Shown here: positions 1 to 8,419 of the stretch, piece by piece | Layout of the letters: each line of letters starts with the position of its first letter | Position numbering within the stretch: the stretch's first letter is position 1 | Assembly: GCF_041906005.1 (NCBI RefSeq) | Contig: NZ_JAYRJY010000001.1 | Location: 1,178,001 to 1,242,000 of the forward strand | Direction: 5' to 3' | Origin: Ferrovibrio sp041906005 | GTDB taxonomy: Bacteria; Pseudomonadota; Alphaproteobacteria; Ferrovibrionales; Ferrovibrionaceae | Length of the DNA stretch: 64,000 nt | Notes under the pieces: model-generated | Databases searched by the model: none | What the model saw: the letters and a program-made list of their open reading frames with translations, nothing else | What the model was told of the DNA's origin: nothing | Translations under genes and position numbers: made by a program

Positions 1-729
1 GGTCATCAGCGCAGTGAAACCGATCTTCTGGTGGATGAGCTGCAGGTTCCACGGCTCGCAGACGCAGAAGGCCTCCATCGCATTGACCTTCATGTTCGCC
101 ACCATCTGCGGCGGCGGCACCACGATGGTGGAGATATCCTTGTCGGGATCGATTCCCGCGGCGGCCATCCAATAGCGGATCCACAGGTCATGGGTGCCGC
201 CAGGGAAGGTCATGGCGGCTTTGATTTCCTTGCCGCCGGCCTTAGCCTTCTTCAAGGCTTCGCCGAAGGTCTTGGCATCCTTCGTCACATTCATGCCGGC
301 ATAGGCACTCGACACCGAGATGCCCTGGCCGTTCAGGTTCAGGCGGGCGAGGATATACATCGGCACTGGCACGTTGCCTTTGGTGACCTTGCCTGATGAA
401 ATCAGATACGGCATCGGCGTCAGGATATGCGCGCCCGTTATGCCGCCGCCGGCCTCGCCCAGCTCGATATTGTCGCGGGTGGCACCCCACGAGGCCTGCT
501 TTTCAATGCTCATGTCGGGCAGGCCGTATTTGGCGAACATGCCCTTTTCCTTGGCGATGATCAGCGGCGAGGCATCGGTGAGCGCGATATAGCCCAGCTT
601 GGTGCCCTTTACCTCGGGCCCCGCGGCCTGCGCGAAGGCGCCGGCGGGAAACTGCAGCCGGGCCGCGGCCATCACCGCAGCGGCGCCGGTGGCGGATTTC
701 AGCAACTGACGACGATTGAACACAGCCAT
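1..729 (-). CDS. CmpA/NrtA-family nitrate ABC transporter substrate-binding protein (3' end outside window)
   Basis: The visible 243 codons read as the N-terminal part of a periplasmic nitrate/bicarbonate-type binding protein of the CmpA/NrtA family. A twin-arginine export signal (NRRQLLKSATGA, residues 5-16) is followed by KLGYIALTDASPLIIAKEKG and GGTHDLWIRYWMAAAGIDPD, both typical of this family. The ATG at 729 is preceded by AGAGGGG, a good ribosome binding site. The frame runs off the left edge, so the permease and ATPase genes expected downstream cannot be seen. The gene lies downstream of a nasT-like regulator and behind a leader with an ANTAR-type switch, which points to nitrate or nitrite assimilation rather than bicarbonate uptake. 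The exact ligand is inferred from context. Confidence 0.88.
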   Translation of the reverse strand, partial: MAVFNRRQLLKSATGAAAVMAAARLQFPAGAFAQAAGPEVKGTKLGYIALTDASPLIIAKEKGMFAKYGLPDMSIEKQASWGATRDNIELGEAGGGITGAHILTPMPYLISSGKVTKGNVPVPMYILARLNLNGQGISVSSAYAGMNVTKDAKTFGEALKKAKAGGKEIKAAMTFPGGTHDLWIRYWMAAAGIDPDKDISTIVVPPPQMVANMKVNAMEAFCVCEPWNLQLIHQKIGFTALMT

Positions 730-782
730 GTCGATCCCCTCTTTGTCCCTGCTGCCGGGTCGTTGCCCGGCGTTGCGGCCAT

Positions 783-836
783 AAAAAAAGCGCCCAGCAA
801 CCGGGGCCTCGGAACCGAGACCGGATTGCGGGACGC
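783..836 (-). terminator. Conditional intrinsic terminator in the nitrate leader
   Basis: The stem pairs GCGTCCCGCAA (836-826) with TTGCTGGGCGC (800-790), with one mismatch and one G-U pair. It continues inward as CCGG/CCGG and CTCGG/CCGAG around a TT loop, and T7 (789-783) follows directly. The base of the stem shares nucleotides 836-831 with hairpin P2, as expected for an antitermination-controlled attenuator. Confidence 0.78.
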
Positions 837-918
837 CATTGTCCATTCAACGATCGACGCTGCTGCTTGCCTGGGGAGGCGGGCGGAAGGCCGATCAATC
901 CACTGCGCCGTTGCAGTG
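783..918 (-). promoter_or_regulatory. ANTAR-responsive antitermination leader of the nitrate-binding protein gene
   Basis: On the minus strand the leader contains hairpin P1 (918-901: CACTGC, loop AACGGC, GCAGTG) and hairpin P2 (844-831: GGAC, loop AATGGC, GTCC). Both loops are hexanucleotides with A at position 1 and G at position 4, the known recognition signature of NasR/NasT/EutV ANTAR proteins. A long terminator stem follows. Its 5' arm starts at 836 with GCGTCC, so it uses the 3' side of P2, and it closes with GGGCGC at 795-790, followed by seven T. P2 and the terminator are therefore mutually exclusive. The inference is that the NasT-like protein from 1039-1626 stabilises P2 and permits read-through. 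Confidence 0.8.
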
Positions 919-1038
919 GGCTTCGATGATTACAAAGCAGGATGCGTGCCAGAGCTGGATATCGCGCTTTTTCAAGCTCCTAGACGAGCGGCCTCCGTTA
1001 CGTCGCCATGTTGCGCTGCACAAAAACGAGGCACCTGC

Positions 1039-1626
1039 CTATTTCTTTTTGAGCAGGTCGGCAAAGGCCAGCAGGTTTTCCGCCACGTCAACAAGGCGCT
1101 GCTGGCGATCCATCGCCAGTTTGCGCAGCGCGGCATAGGCCTCGTCCTCGGCCAGGCCGCGCTCACGCATCAGCAGGCCTTTGGCCCGGTCGATCAGCTT
1201 GCGCTCGTTCAGCGTGGCCCTGGTTTTCTGTAGTTCCTCGCGCAAGGCCTGGAATTCGCGGAAGCGTGCAATTGCCACGTCGACAATCGGTTTCACCCGG
1301 TTCACGTTCAGCCCGTCGATGACATAGGCCGAGACGCCGGCCTGCATGGCCTGCTCGATCATCGACTCGTCCGACTGGTCGACGAACATCACCACCGGTC
1401 GCGGCTGTTCGGCGTTGATCTGTCGCATGCTGTCGATGGTGTCGCGCGAGGGCGATTCCATATCCACGATGATGACGTCGGGCGCGATGTCCTGCACCTG
1501 GCGCGCACTCAGATCCCGCGGCGCGAGCTGAGCGACAAGGTCATAGCCCTGCTCGCGCAAAGCCGCGGCCAGCACGCCGGCGCGCTCGGGATTCTCGTCG
1601 ATCAACAGAATACGTACGCCTGCCAC
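1039..1626 (-). CDS. nasT: NasT-like ANTAR-domain antitermination regulator
   Basis: This encodes a 195-aa two-domain protein: a receiver-like domain (residues about 4-120, phospho-acceptor-like Asp55 in VIIVDMES) and a C-terminal ANTAR RNA-binding domain (about 128-188, with LIDRAKGLLMRERGLAEDEA). ANTAR proteins bind paired hairpins in nascent RNA and block terminators. NasT family members do this for nitrate/nitrite assimilation genes, usually under control of the nitrate sensor NasS, which is not visible here. The GTG at 1626 places VRILLIDE at the N-terminus as in relatives; an upstream in-frame start at 1695 would add 23 unlikely residues. The target is most likely the leader immediately downstream at 783-918. 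Confidence 0.9.
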   Translation of the reverse strand: MAGVRILLIDENPERAGVLAAALREQGYDLVAQLAPRDLSARQVQDIAPDVIIVDMESPSRDTIDSMRQINAEQPRPVVMFVDQSDESMIEQAMQAGVSAYVIDGLNVNRVKPIVDVAIARFREFQALREELQKTRATLNERKLIDRAKGLLMRERGLAEDEAYAALRKLAMDRQQRLVDVAENLLAFADLLKKK

Positions 1627-1947
1627 AACCGGACACCCTGCACTGTCAGCCCTGTTTTCAAGCAAGATGCATACCGGAGCAGCAGGACCAAGCACTTCAT
1701 AACCGGCCGCACGGCATCGAAAGCCTGACCGGCAGCCCTATCGGCCAATATCGACGGCTCCGGACGTAGGCGATTATTTTCAGTGTAGCCCTATCGTTCT
1801 CATATCGGACAGGATTAGAATATTTACCTATGCCTGCCCATGCATCGGACCGCCATTTGTCGGCCATCGCAAAGCTGAAGGCTGGGCGGGCAATCCTGTA
1901 GCATAGCCATGCCGGGACGAGCGCGGCATGAATGAGGCATTCGTAAA
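1627..1947. other. Intergenic region between divergent nasT-like gene and sugar isomerase gene
   Basis: This 321-bp region must contain the promoters of the minus-strand nasT-like gene and the plus-strand isomerase gene. I see no convincing spaced -35/-10 pair and no credible small gene. GAGG about 10 nt before 1948 is the probable ribosome binding site of the isomerase gene. Confidence 0.5.
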
Positions 1948-2376
1948 ATGGCCAACACCACTTCCCTGGCAAAGATCGGCGATATTCAGGTATTCAAACT
2001 CCCTCTCATCGAAGACCCGCGCGGCCGCCTGCTCGCCATCCAGCCGGGGCCGCAATTGCCCTTCAATATCGGCCGCGTTTTCGTGGTGCAGGCCAATGCC
2101 GGCATTATCCGCGGCAATCACGCCCACAAGAGATGCAATCAGTATTTGGTATGCATGACCGGCGCTGTTGAGGTGGTTTGCGACGATGGCGACGAGAAGA
2201 CATCGTTCCTGCTGGACGGACCGAGCCAGGCCCTCTGGATACCGCCAGGCATCTGGGCCACGCAAACCTATCGCCACGACGATTCAGAATTGATCGTTCT
2301 CTGCGATCTGCCGTTTGATGAAGGGGATTACCTCCGCGACTATACTTCATTCAAAGCCTATCGCCGCGCGGCCTGA
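1948..2376 (+). CDS. dTDP-4-dehydro-6-deoxy-D-glucose 3,4-ketoisomerase (FdtA/QdtA family, WxcM-like cupin)
   Basis: This is a 142-aa single-domain cupin. It carries the family signature RGNHAHK (residues 55-61, active-site His58 and His60) and the second motif WIPPGIWA. FdtA and QdtA convert dTDP-4-keto-6-deoxyglucose to the 3-keto galacto or gluco isomer, the step before transamination to Fuc3N or Qui3N. The next gene encodes the matching aminotransferase 44 bp downstream on the same strand. The sequence alone does not tell FdtA from QdtA. No rmlA/rmlB pair for the precursor and no N-acetyltransferase (FdtC/QdtC) is present in the window. Confidence 0.88.
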   Translation: MANTTSLAKIGDIQVFKLPLIEDPRGRLLAIQPGPQLPFNIGRVFVVQANAGIIRGNHAHKRCNQYLVCMTGAVEVVCDDGDEKTSFLLDGPSQALWIPPGIWATQTYRHDDSELIVLCDLPFDEGDYLRDYTSFKAYRRAA

Positions 2377-2420
2377 AGCCATGCGCCAGAACCAATCATA
2401 AGAAGAATGGAACGTCCGTC

Positions 2421-3530
2421 ATGATCCCTGTTGCCTCGCCGCTTGCCCAATTCTCGCATTATCAAAGCGAGATCACGGATGCCATCCTGACCACCCTGAA
2501 AGAGGGCAACTATATTCTTGGCCACCGCACCGCCAGTTTCGAGCAGGCCTTCGCAGGCTACTGCCAGGCCAAACATTGCGTTGGCCTCAACAGCGGCACC
2601 GACGCCCTGATCCTGGCGATCCGCGCCCTCGGCATCGGCCAGGGCGACGAAGTCATCACGGTCTCGCATACGGCGGTAGCCACTGTGGCTGCCATTATTG
2701 CCGCCGGCGCCACGCCGTGCCTCGTGGATATCGATGCGGATTACTACACGCTGGACCCCGATAAACTGGCAGCGGCCATCACACCCCGCACCAAGGCGAT
2801 TATCGCCGTGCATTTGTATGGCCAGGCCGCCGATCTGGATTCGATCATGGCAATTGCCGGTCGCCACGGCATTCCCGTCATCGAAGATTGCGCGCAGGCA
2901 ACGGGCGGCTTTTACAAGGGTCGCCGGGTGGGTTCCACCGGCGCCATCGGCTGCTTCAGCTTTTATCCGACCAAGAATCTGGGGGCTATCGGTGATGGCG
3001 GCGCGGTGGTCACAAGCGACCCGCAGCTTTTCCAGAAAATGCGCGAACTGCGCCAATATGGATGGAACGACCAACGCAAAACGGCCGCACCGGGCATCAA
3101 TTCGCGGCTTGATGAAATACAGGCCGCCATTCTCTCGGTGAAGCTGCCGCATCTCGACGCCGACAATCGCCGCCGCATTGCCATCGTCGACCGCTACAAC
3201 AAAGCCTTTTCAGAACTTCCGGTCGCGCGGCCGAAGGTACGTGGCGAAACAACGCATGTCTATCATCTGTATGTCATCCAGCATGACGACCGCGACAGCC
3301 TGAGGAACCACCTGGCGGCTGCCGGCATTGCCACCGGCATCCATTATGTCGATCCCGCCCATCGCCATGGCGGATACGACAAGATCGTCCGTTTGCCCGG
3401 CGAGGGCCTGCCTGTTACCGATGCGGTGGTGGGGCGGATACTGACCCTGCCGCTATATCCGGAATTAAGCGACGATGAGGTGAACCAGGTCATTGCCGCC
3501 ATGCAGACGTATAACTGGCGGCAACGCTAA
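2421..3530 (+). CDS. DegT/DnrJ/EryC1/StrS-family dTDP-3-keto-6-deoxyhexose aminotransferase (FdtB/QdtB-like)
   Basis: The protein has 369 residues, the usual length for the PLP-dependent sugar aminotransferases of the DegT/StrS family. The PLP-binding lysine is Lys185 in FYPTKNLGAIGDGG, and VIEDCAQATG (Asp156) contributes to cofactor binding. These enzymes transfer an amino group, normally from glutamate, to a keto sugar nucleotide in the cytoplasm. Because the adjacent gene is a 3,4-ketoisomerase, the likely product is dTDP-3-amino-3,6-dideoxyhexose (Fuc3N or Qui3N) for the exopolysaccharide. The gene converges on the hpxZ-like gene with only 10 bp between the stop codons. Confidence 0.88.
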   Translation: MIPVASPLAQFSHYQSEITDAILTTLKEGNYILGHRTASFEQAFAGYCQAKHCVGLNSGTDALILAIRALGIGQGDEVITVSHTAVATVAAIIAAGATPCLVDIDADYYTLDPDKLAAAITPRTKAIIAVHLYGQAADLDSIMAIAGRHGIPVIEDCAQATGGFYKGRRVGSTGAIGCFSFYPTKNLGAIGDGGAVVTSDPQLFQKMRELRQYGWNDQRKTAAPGINSRLDEIQAAILSVKLPHLDADNRRRIAIVDRYNKAFSELPVARPKVRGETTHVYHLYVIQHDDRDSLRNHLAAAGIATGIHYVDPAHRHGGYDKIVRLPGEGLPVTDAVVGRILTLPLYPELSDDEVNQVIAAMQTYNWRQR

Positions 3531-3540
3531 GTGCCGGCGT

Positions 3541-3912
3541 TTACAGCAGGCTGACATGGGCAGAGATGACCCGCCAGCCCGCAGGTGTGCGTAACCAGGT
3601 TTGGCTCTGACGGCCGGTCTTGGTGCTGCTGGCGCGGCGGAACTCCGTGTTGGCCACGGCGAAATCGCGGCCATAGGTAGTGATCACGGTGTTGAATATC
3701 TCGCGCTCCAGACCGGCCGGTGAACGGCCGGCCCGGAAAGCCTTGATCTGGTCGTACCCGTAGAGATTCTCTGCCACGCCGTAGCGGATGGTATGCGGGC
3801 TGTTGCAGAAAAGCTCGTCCAGCACGGCCACATCATTGCCCGTGAGCGCCTTCTCATAGCGCATGAAAGCCGCCGTCACCTCGGCCAGCACCTCGGGAAT
3901 ATTCACGTCCAT
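3541..3912 (-). CDS. hpxZ: HpxZ/AtzH-like protein (SnoaL-like fold)
   Basis: This is a 123-aa protein of the AtzH-like/HpxZ family (NTF2/SnoaL-like fold), recognised from NSPHTIRYGVAENLYGYDQI and the C-terminal RTPAGWRVISAHVSLL. Family members are encoded with amidases in oxalurate and cyanuric-acid catabolism. The ATG at 3912 lies 7 bp after the stop of the amidase gene, so both share an operon. A longer in-frame reading back to 4134 would overlap the amidase in another frame and is not credible. The role is inferred from family and neighbours. Confidence 0.83.
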   Translation of the reverse strand: MDVNIPEVLAEVTAAFMRYEKALTGNDVAVLDELFCNSPHTIRYGVAENLYGYDQIKAFRAGRSPAGLEREIFNTVITTYGRDFAVANTEFRRASSTKTGRQSQTWLRTPAGWRVISAHVSLL

Positions 3913-3919
3913 AATGTCC

Positions 3920-5317
3920 TCACACAGCTTTTGATGTGGCAACGCCGCTGGCTTCCAGTTGCCGGGCCACCCGCAGCGCCAGGTCTTCCCGCCAGGGAGC
4001 GGTGATGATCTGCACGCCAATCGGCAGCTTGCCCTGGCGTTCGGCCCAGGGTGCGGCGACCACCGGCAACCCGATGGCCGAAATCGGCTGCGTAAACAGG
4101 CCGAGATTCGCCCGCACCGGCATCTCAATGCCATCCAGCGTCATCATGGCCTGCCCCAGTTTTGGTGCCGTGCAGGGCGTGGCCGGCGCCAGGATCACAT
4201 CGACATCGCGGAACACATCCATGACCCGTGCATGATACCAGCGGCGGAAACGATGGGCTTGCACCAGCCAGTCGGACGGCATCATCAGGCCAGCGAAGAA
4301 ACGGTCGCGCGTGGCCGGATCGAAATCCTTCGCCCGCGTCTTCAGCCGTTCGCGATGCAAATTGGCGCCCTCGGCCGCCGTGATGATATAGGCCGCCGCC
4401 CGTCCGCGGGCGGCTTCCGGCAGAGTGACGCGGCGCGTGCAACCCAATGCCTTGGCAAAGGCCGCAACGGCCTCATGGGCCTCCGCTTCGCCGGTATGGA
4501 CGAAATAATCGTCGGCAACGGCGATGCGCAGTCCTTCGATGCCGGCATCCAGGTGCGGAAGCACCGGTTCGGCCGGCTTCTGCGCGCAAGCCGGATCGGC
4601 GGGGTCGGGCCCCTGCATGGCATCATAGGCCAGCGCCAGATCGGTGACCGAACGCGCCATCGGGCCCAGGTGATCGATATCGGCTACGAACAGGAAGCTG
4701 CCATGACGGCTGAGCCGGCCGAAGGTGGGCTTCAGGCCGAACAGGCCGCAAAGCGATGACGGCACGCGGATCGAGCCGTTGGTGTCGGAGCCCAGGCTGA
4801 GCGGCACCATGCCGCTGGCCACCGCCGTAGCCGATCCTCCGGACGAACCACCCGACATACGGGTCGGATCATGCGGATTGCGCGATGGGCCGTAATGCAC
4901 GTTCTCGCCAGTGAAATCATAGGCGTATTCGCCCATGTTCAGTGCGCCAACCAGGATGGCGCCCGCTGCCTCCAGGCGCTGCACCAGTGTCGCATCAGCC
5001 TGGGCCGGGGGAAGATCGCGATTGATCTTCGAGCCGGCCAAGGTCGGCAGGCCCGCCACATCGAACAGATTCTTCACCGCAAACGGCACGCCGGCCAGCG
5101 GGCCGGAAGACCGCCCAGCCCTGAGATCGGCATCGATCCGCGCTGCCCTCGCATGCGCACGCTCAAGAGTGACAGCCGTGAAGGCGTTGAGGGCCGGATT
5201 GGTTGCCTGGATCCGGTTGATCGCAATCTGAACGGCCTCTGCAGCCGTAACATCACGCGCCTGGATCGCGGCCGCGATCTCGTGCCCCTTGCTTTGCCAA
5301 TCGATCATTCCGCTCAC
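3920..5317 (-). CDS. atzE: AtzE-family amidase (amidase-signature hydrolase)
   Basis: This is a 465-aa amidase-signature enzyme with a complete Ser-cisSer-Lys triad: Lys82 (PFAVKNLFD), cis-Ser158 (MSGGSSGGSA) and nucleophile Ser182 (SDTNGSIR). The Ser158-Ser182 spacing of 24 is as in characterised family members. It is most similar in motif and context to AtzE (1-carboxybiuret hydrolase), because an AtzG-like small subunit gene lies 3 bp upstream and an HpxZ-like gene follows. The start is GTG at 5317; ATG at 5308 is an alternative. The substrate is probably a ureide or related amide. The operon looks unrelated to the surrounding polysaccharide genes. Confidence 0.87.
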   Translation of the reverse strand: MSGMIDWQSKGHEIAAAIQARDVTAAEAVQIAINRIQATNPALNAFTAVTLERAHARAARIDADLRAGRSSGPLAGVPFAVKNLFDVAGLPTLAGSKINRDLPPAQADATLVQRLEAAGAILVGALNMGEYAYDFTGENVHYGPSRNPHDPTRMSGGSSGGSATAVASGMVPLSLGSDTNGSIRVPSSLCGLFGLKPTFGRLSRHGSFLFVADIDHLGPMARSVTDLALAYDAMQGPDPADPACAQKPAEPVLPHLDAGIEGLRIAVADDYFVHTGEAEAHEAVAAFAKALGCTRRVTLPEAARGRAAAYIITAAEGANLHRERLKTRAKDFDPATRDRFFAGLMMPSDWLVQAHRFRRWYHARVMDVFRDVDVILAPATPCTAPKLGQAMMTLDGIEMPVRANLGLFTQPISAIGLPVVAAPWAERQGKLPIGVQIITAPWREDLALRVARQLEASGVATSKAV

Positions 5318-5320
5318 CGG

Positions 5321-5509
5321 TCAGGGCACGAAACTCGAGGCGGGCTCGGTATCGTCGGGCAGCGGGAAGGCGAGGAAGGCCTGGGCAATCTGGTGCGACC
5401 GCTTCAGATTATCGACAACCCCCGGCTTCCACGCCTCTTCCAAAGACAAACCGAGTGCTGTGGCAGCCGCCTCCATATAGGAATCGGCATCGAATAACGA
5501 CTGACTCAC
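5321..5509 (-). CDS. atzG: AtzG-like small subunit (DUF4089 family)
   Basis: A 62-aa protein ends in WKPGVVDNLKRSHQIAQAFL and FPLPDDTEPASSFVP, the AtzG/DUF4089 hallmark. AtzG forms a complex with and stabilises the AtzE amidase. The start is GTG at 5509, preceded by GAGGAGG at 4 nt. A longer reading to 5671 has no family resemblance. It is the first gene of the three-gene minus-strand operon atzG-atzE-hpxZ. Confidence 0.85.
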   Translation of the reverse strand: MSQSLFDADSYMEAAATALGLSLEEAWKPGVVDNLKRSHQIAQAFLAFPLPDDTEPASSFVP

Positions 5510-5773
5510 GTGACCTCCTCGACCGGCTTCGCAGCATGGGCGAACGATGAACCATTGTATGCTCGACGCCGACATTTTGCAGCATCTGCACGCCATCGAA
5601 GTGACGGCCATAAAAGCGGCAAGTCGTGACGAAGAAACGACCAGACTGCACAGCGCGGCGGCAATGCGCAAAAGCGATCCCCTTGCGCCGCAGATTCCTT
5701 CGATGCCGAATATGGTGTTGTCGATCAGCCGGAAGCTGGATCGCCGATCACGGCATCCGGTGCCGGTCGCGCC

Positions 5774-6970
5774 TCATCGGGAATCGGCAGGGCCAGTTGC
5801 ACGGTTAAGCGGCCGATCCAGCATTCTGCATAACCGCAACCCGTCATCGCTGGCGACAAAGCTGCTTTCCGGCATCGCCATCAGGCGTTCCCGATGCTGG
5901 GCGTAAACTGCGGGTTCAAGATTGCGGAAGAAAGCAACCAGGGCATCTTCATAGGGCGGCTCAAAACTCCATCCAGTCCGATGCCGTTCGACCAGCCTGG
6001 CGACCTCGAAATCACGCGCCGTCAGACAGGGCACGCCGAAAAAACCGGCCTCGTAGTACCGGCAGGGCAGCAGCCAGCGCGAGTTATGTTCGGCATTCTC
6101 CAGATCGATGGCCCATGCGAAATCGAGATCACCATAGACCTCCGGCAGGTTCCGGGGGCTCACATAAGGCCCTTCGTAGATCATATTGTCGTTTTGTGCG
6201 ATCGCCCGGCTGAAACCCTCACGGTCGACCGTGGTGACCAGACCGTGGAACTTGAACAGCACGATCCCCCTGAGACGCTGGGCCAGCCGCACGATCAGGT
6301 TGAAGGTTTCCTGGCCGCGGATCAGGCCGCAATAGCCAACCGTCCAGCGGTAGCCGCCGGATGACGAACCGGCGGGCGACTGGGCCGACCGGCGCGGCCG
6401 GGCCCCGAACTGGGGCGGAAGCTTGTTTTCAAGCAGGAACCACGGTTGTCGGCACCCTTGCAGGGCGGAAAAATAATTATTCCAGAATCCCGGCGACGAC
6501 AGCACCAGCAGATCGATACGGCGCAACCCGAAGCGTTCCACGCCACGCAGAATCCGCGACAACCAGCGCCGCCCCACCAGAATGGGCTGGATATCCAGAA
6601 CCTCGTAAACAATCCGGACCTTCCGTCCTGCCAGCCATCGCGCCGCCAGCGCCAGCAGGAGCTGGTCGACGTTGCGGGCATAAAACAATTCCGCCTGCTG
6701 CAACAGCCGGCGATATCTGGCAATGCGAGGCAGCGCTTTCAGCAAAGCCAGCAATCGTTGGCCGTAACGCCCGTCCTCTGTCTGGCCCAACATGACGCAC
6801 GGCCAGTCCGGCTGGTAGCCGCGGTTGTAGCGCTGGCGTCGGAAACTGAACATCGTCAGCCGATAGCCATAATCGAGGAAGGTTCGCGCCCTTTTGATGG
6901 TGCTGACATCTGTGACGTCTGGCGAAAAGAATACGATTGCCGTTGACGGGGATGCAGAAACTGGCGGCAT
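5774..6970 (-). CDS. Glycosyltransferase (GT4-like, ExoL-type) of exopolysaccharide synthesis
   Basis: The protein has 398 residues and a two-Rossmann-domain layout. The N-terminal half contains TAIVFFSPDVTDVSTIKRA and FYARNVDQLLLALAARWLAG; the C-terminal half contains WTVGYCGLIRGQETFNLI, typical of GT-B succinoglycan ExoL-like enzymes. It would transfer one sugar to the lipid-linked repeat unit at the inner membrane; donor and acceptor cannot be read from sequence. The ATG at 6970 is preferred because the conserved beta strand begins 10 residues in; an earlier in-frame start (7024) adds 18 residues without similarity. It is divergent from the next glycosyltransferase gene. Confidence 0.75.
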   Translation of the reverse strand: MPPVSASPSTAIVFFSPDVTDVSTIKRARTFLDYGYRLTMFSFRRQRYNRGYQPDWPCVMLGQTEDGRYGQRLLALLKALPRIARYRRLLQQAELFYARNVDQLLLALAARWLAGRKVRIVYEVLDIQPILVGRRWLSRILRGVERFGLRRIDLLVLSSPGFWNNYFSALQGCRQPWFLLENKLPPQFGARPRRSAQSPAGSSSGGYRWTVGYCGLIRGQETFNLIVRLAQRLRGIVLFKFHGLVTTVDREGFSRAIAQNDNMIYEGPYVSPRNLPEVYGDLDFAWAIDLENAEHNSRWLLPCRYYEAGFFGVPCLTARDFEVARLVERHRTGWSFEPPYEDALVAFFRNLEPAVYAQHRERLMAMPESSFVASDDGLRLCRMLDRPLNRATGPADSR

Positions 6971-7168
6971 TGACGCACTCCACAGGCCTGATGGACACCA
7001 GGACAACGGAAAGTTGCCCGGCAATCCAAGCCTAGGGCAGTCTGTCCTGCATAGGTGTGATCAAAGTGTGCCGGTGCCCCTGGAACATCTGTCACAGGTT
7101 GATCACTGGCTATTGGCCCGGCGCTCCTGTTCGATGCTTTCCACCACGCAGCGATCAAGAGGCCATAC

Positions 7169-8347
7169 GTGTCTGCTTTTCCACTCCGCTTCGAATTGCC
7201 GGACTCGCAGGCATGCGCATATGCGGGGGCTGGCCATCGGCGCTTCGAGCGGCTGGCCGTCAGCAGCGTATTCGGCGACCCTCTCGACCGCGGAACCTGG
7301 TCCGGCGCGCCGTATAACGTGATACGCAGCCTGCAGAAGCTGGGTATCGCGGCCGAAGGAATCCATTCCGGTTTCAGCCGCGGGGAACGGGCCCTGCTGG
7401 GTGTGCATTACCTGATGCAGGGTTATGGCCGGCCGCCTTCCGGCGAGGCCCTGCTGCGTATCCGCGTGGCACGGCAGCGGGCGGCCGAACAGCTGGCCTC
7501 CATTGCCCGACGGCGGCATATCCGCCACATCCTGCATACCGGCACTCTGGATCTGCCAATGCAGCCTTGTCGCGAGCTGGTGCATTACCTGTACTGCGAT
7601 CATACCTGGGCGTTGTCGTTACCCTATCGGCCAGCACGCGAAGCCTATAGCACCAGTGCCGTCGAGGAATTCGATCAACTGGAACGCGAGGCACTGCGAA
7701 ACGTCGAGCATGTATTCACCTTTGGGGCTTATGTGCGCGAACACATGATCAGCCATTACGGCCTGGCGCCAGATCGGGTAACCGCAGTTGGATCGGGCAT
7801 GGGGCAGATCGAGCCGTATGCGGGCGCCAAGGATTATACCCGCCCGGACCTGCTGTTCATCGCCAAGCATCTGTTCATGGCCAAAGGCGGCGGCATGGTG
7901 ATCGAAGCCTTTCGGCTGGCCAGACAGCAGCGCCCGGATCTGACGCTGACCATTGTTGGCGACAAACGCAGCCGCGCATATATTCCGGCATTGCCCGGCA
8001 TCAGGGTGTTCGATCACCTACCCTGGCGCGAATTGCAGCGCCTGTTGCGGATGTCGACCATGCTGGTGCAGCCGATGCTGAACGACCCCTGGGGGCAGGT
8101 CTATCTTGAGGCGCTGTTGTCGCGTACGCCGGTGATCGGCCTGCATCGCAATGGCCTGCCTGAAATCCTGGAAGATGGTCGTCATGGTTTCCTGGTCACC
8201 GAGGAAAAGCCCGCGGCGGTGGCCGAAGCCATCCTGGATGCACTGGCCGATCCGCTGCGTCTTTCTGCCATGGGCCTGAGCGGCCAGCGCCATGTGCTGC
8301 AGACCTATTCCTGGGATCGTGTTGCACAGGCAATGGCGAGCCTGTGA
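7169..8347 (+). CDS. Glycosyltransferase family 4 protein
   Basis: This 392-aa GT-B glycosyltransferase has an N-terminal acceptor domain and a C-terminal nucleotide-sugar domain. The latter has LLFIAKHLFMAKGGGMVIEA, LTIVGDK and the family EX7E-like segment around DPWGQVYLEALLSRTPVIG. The start used is GTG at 7169; the N-terminal 35 residues are not conserved-looking, so the true start could lie further in. The gene is 72 bp upstream of gmd on the same strand, so it is likely transcribed with gmd and fcl and may use GDP-fucose or GDP-mannose; that is inference. Confidence 0.8.
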   Translation: MSAFPLRFELPDSQACAYAGAGHRRFERLAVSSVFGDPLDRGTWSGAPYNVIRSLQKLGIAAEGIHSGFSRGERALLGVHYLMQGYGRPPSGEALLRIRVARQRAAEQLASIARRRHIRHILHTGTLDLPMQPCRELVHYLYCDHTWALSLPYRPAREAYSTSAVEEFDQLEREALRNVEHVFTFGAYVREHMISHYGLAPDRVTAVGSGMGQIEPYAGAKDYTRPDLLFIAKHLFMAKGGGMVIEAFRLARQQRPDLTLTIVGDKRSRAYIPALPGIRVFDHLPWRELQRLLRMSTMLVQPMLNDPWGQVYLEALLSRTPVIGLHRNGLPEILEDGRHGFLVTEEKPAAVAEAILDALADPLRLSAMGLSGQRHVLQTYSWDRVAQAMASL

Positions 8348-8419
8348 TGCGGCAATCCATGTCCACTTGCCGGCGATGCGCCGGATGTTTTCTGATCCAC
8401 AACGGAAAAGGATAGAGCA

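Noticed and set aside
5547..5906. Small plus-strand frame in the gap after atzG
   Set aside because: It runs into the 3' end of the antisense glycosyltransferase gene and shows no recognisable features.
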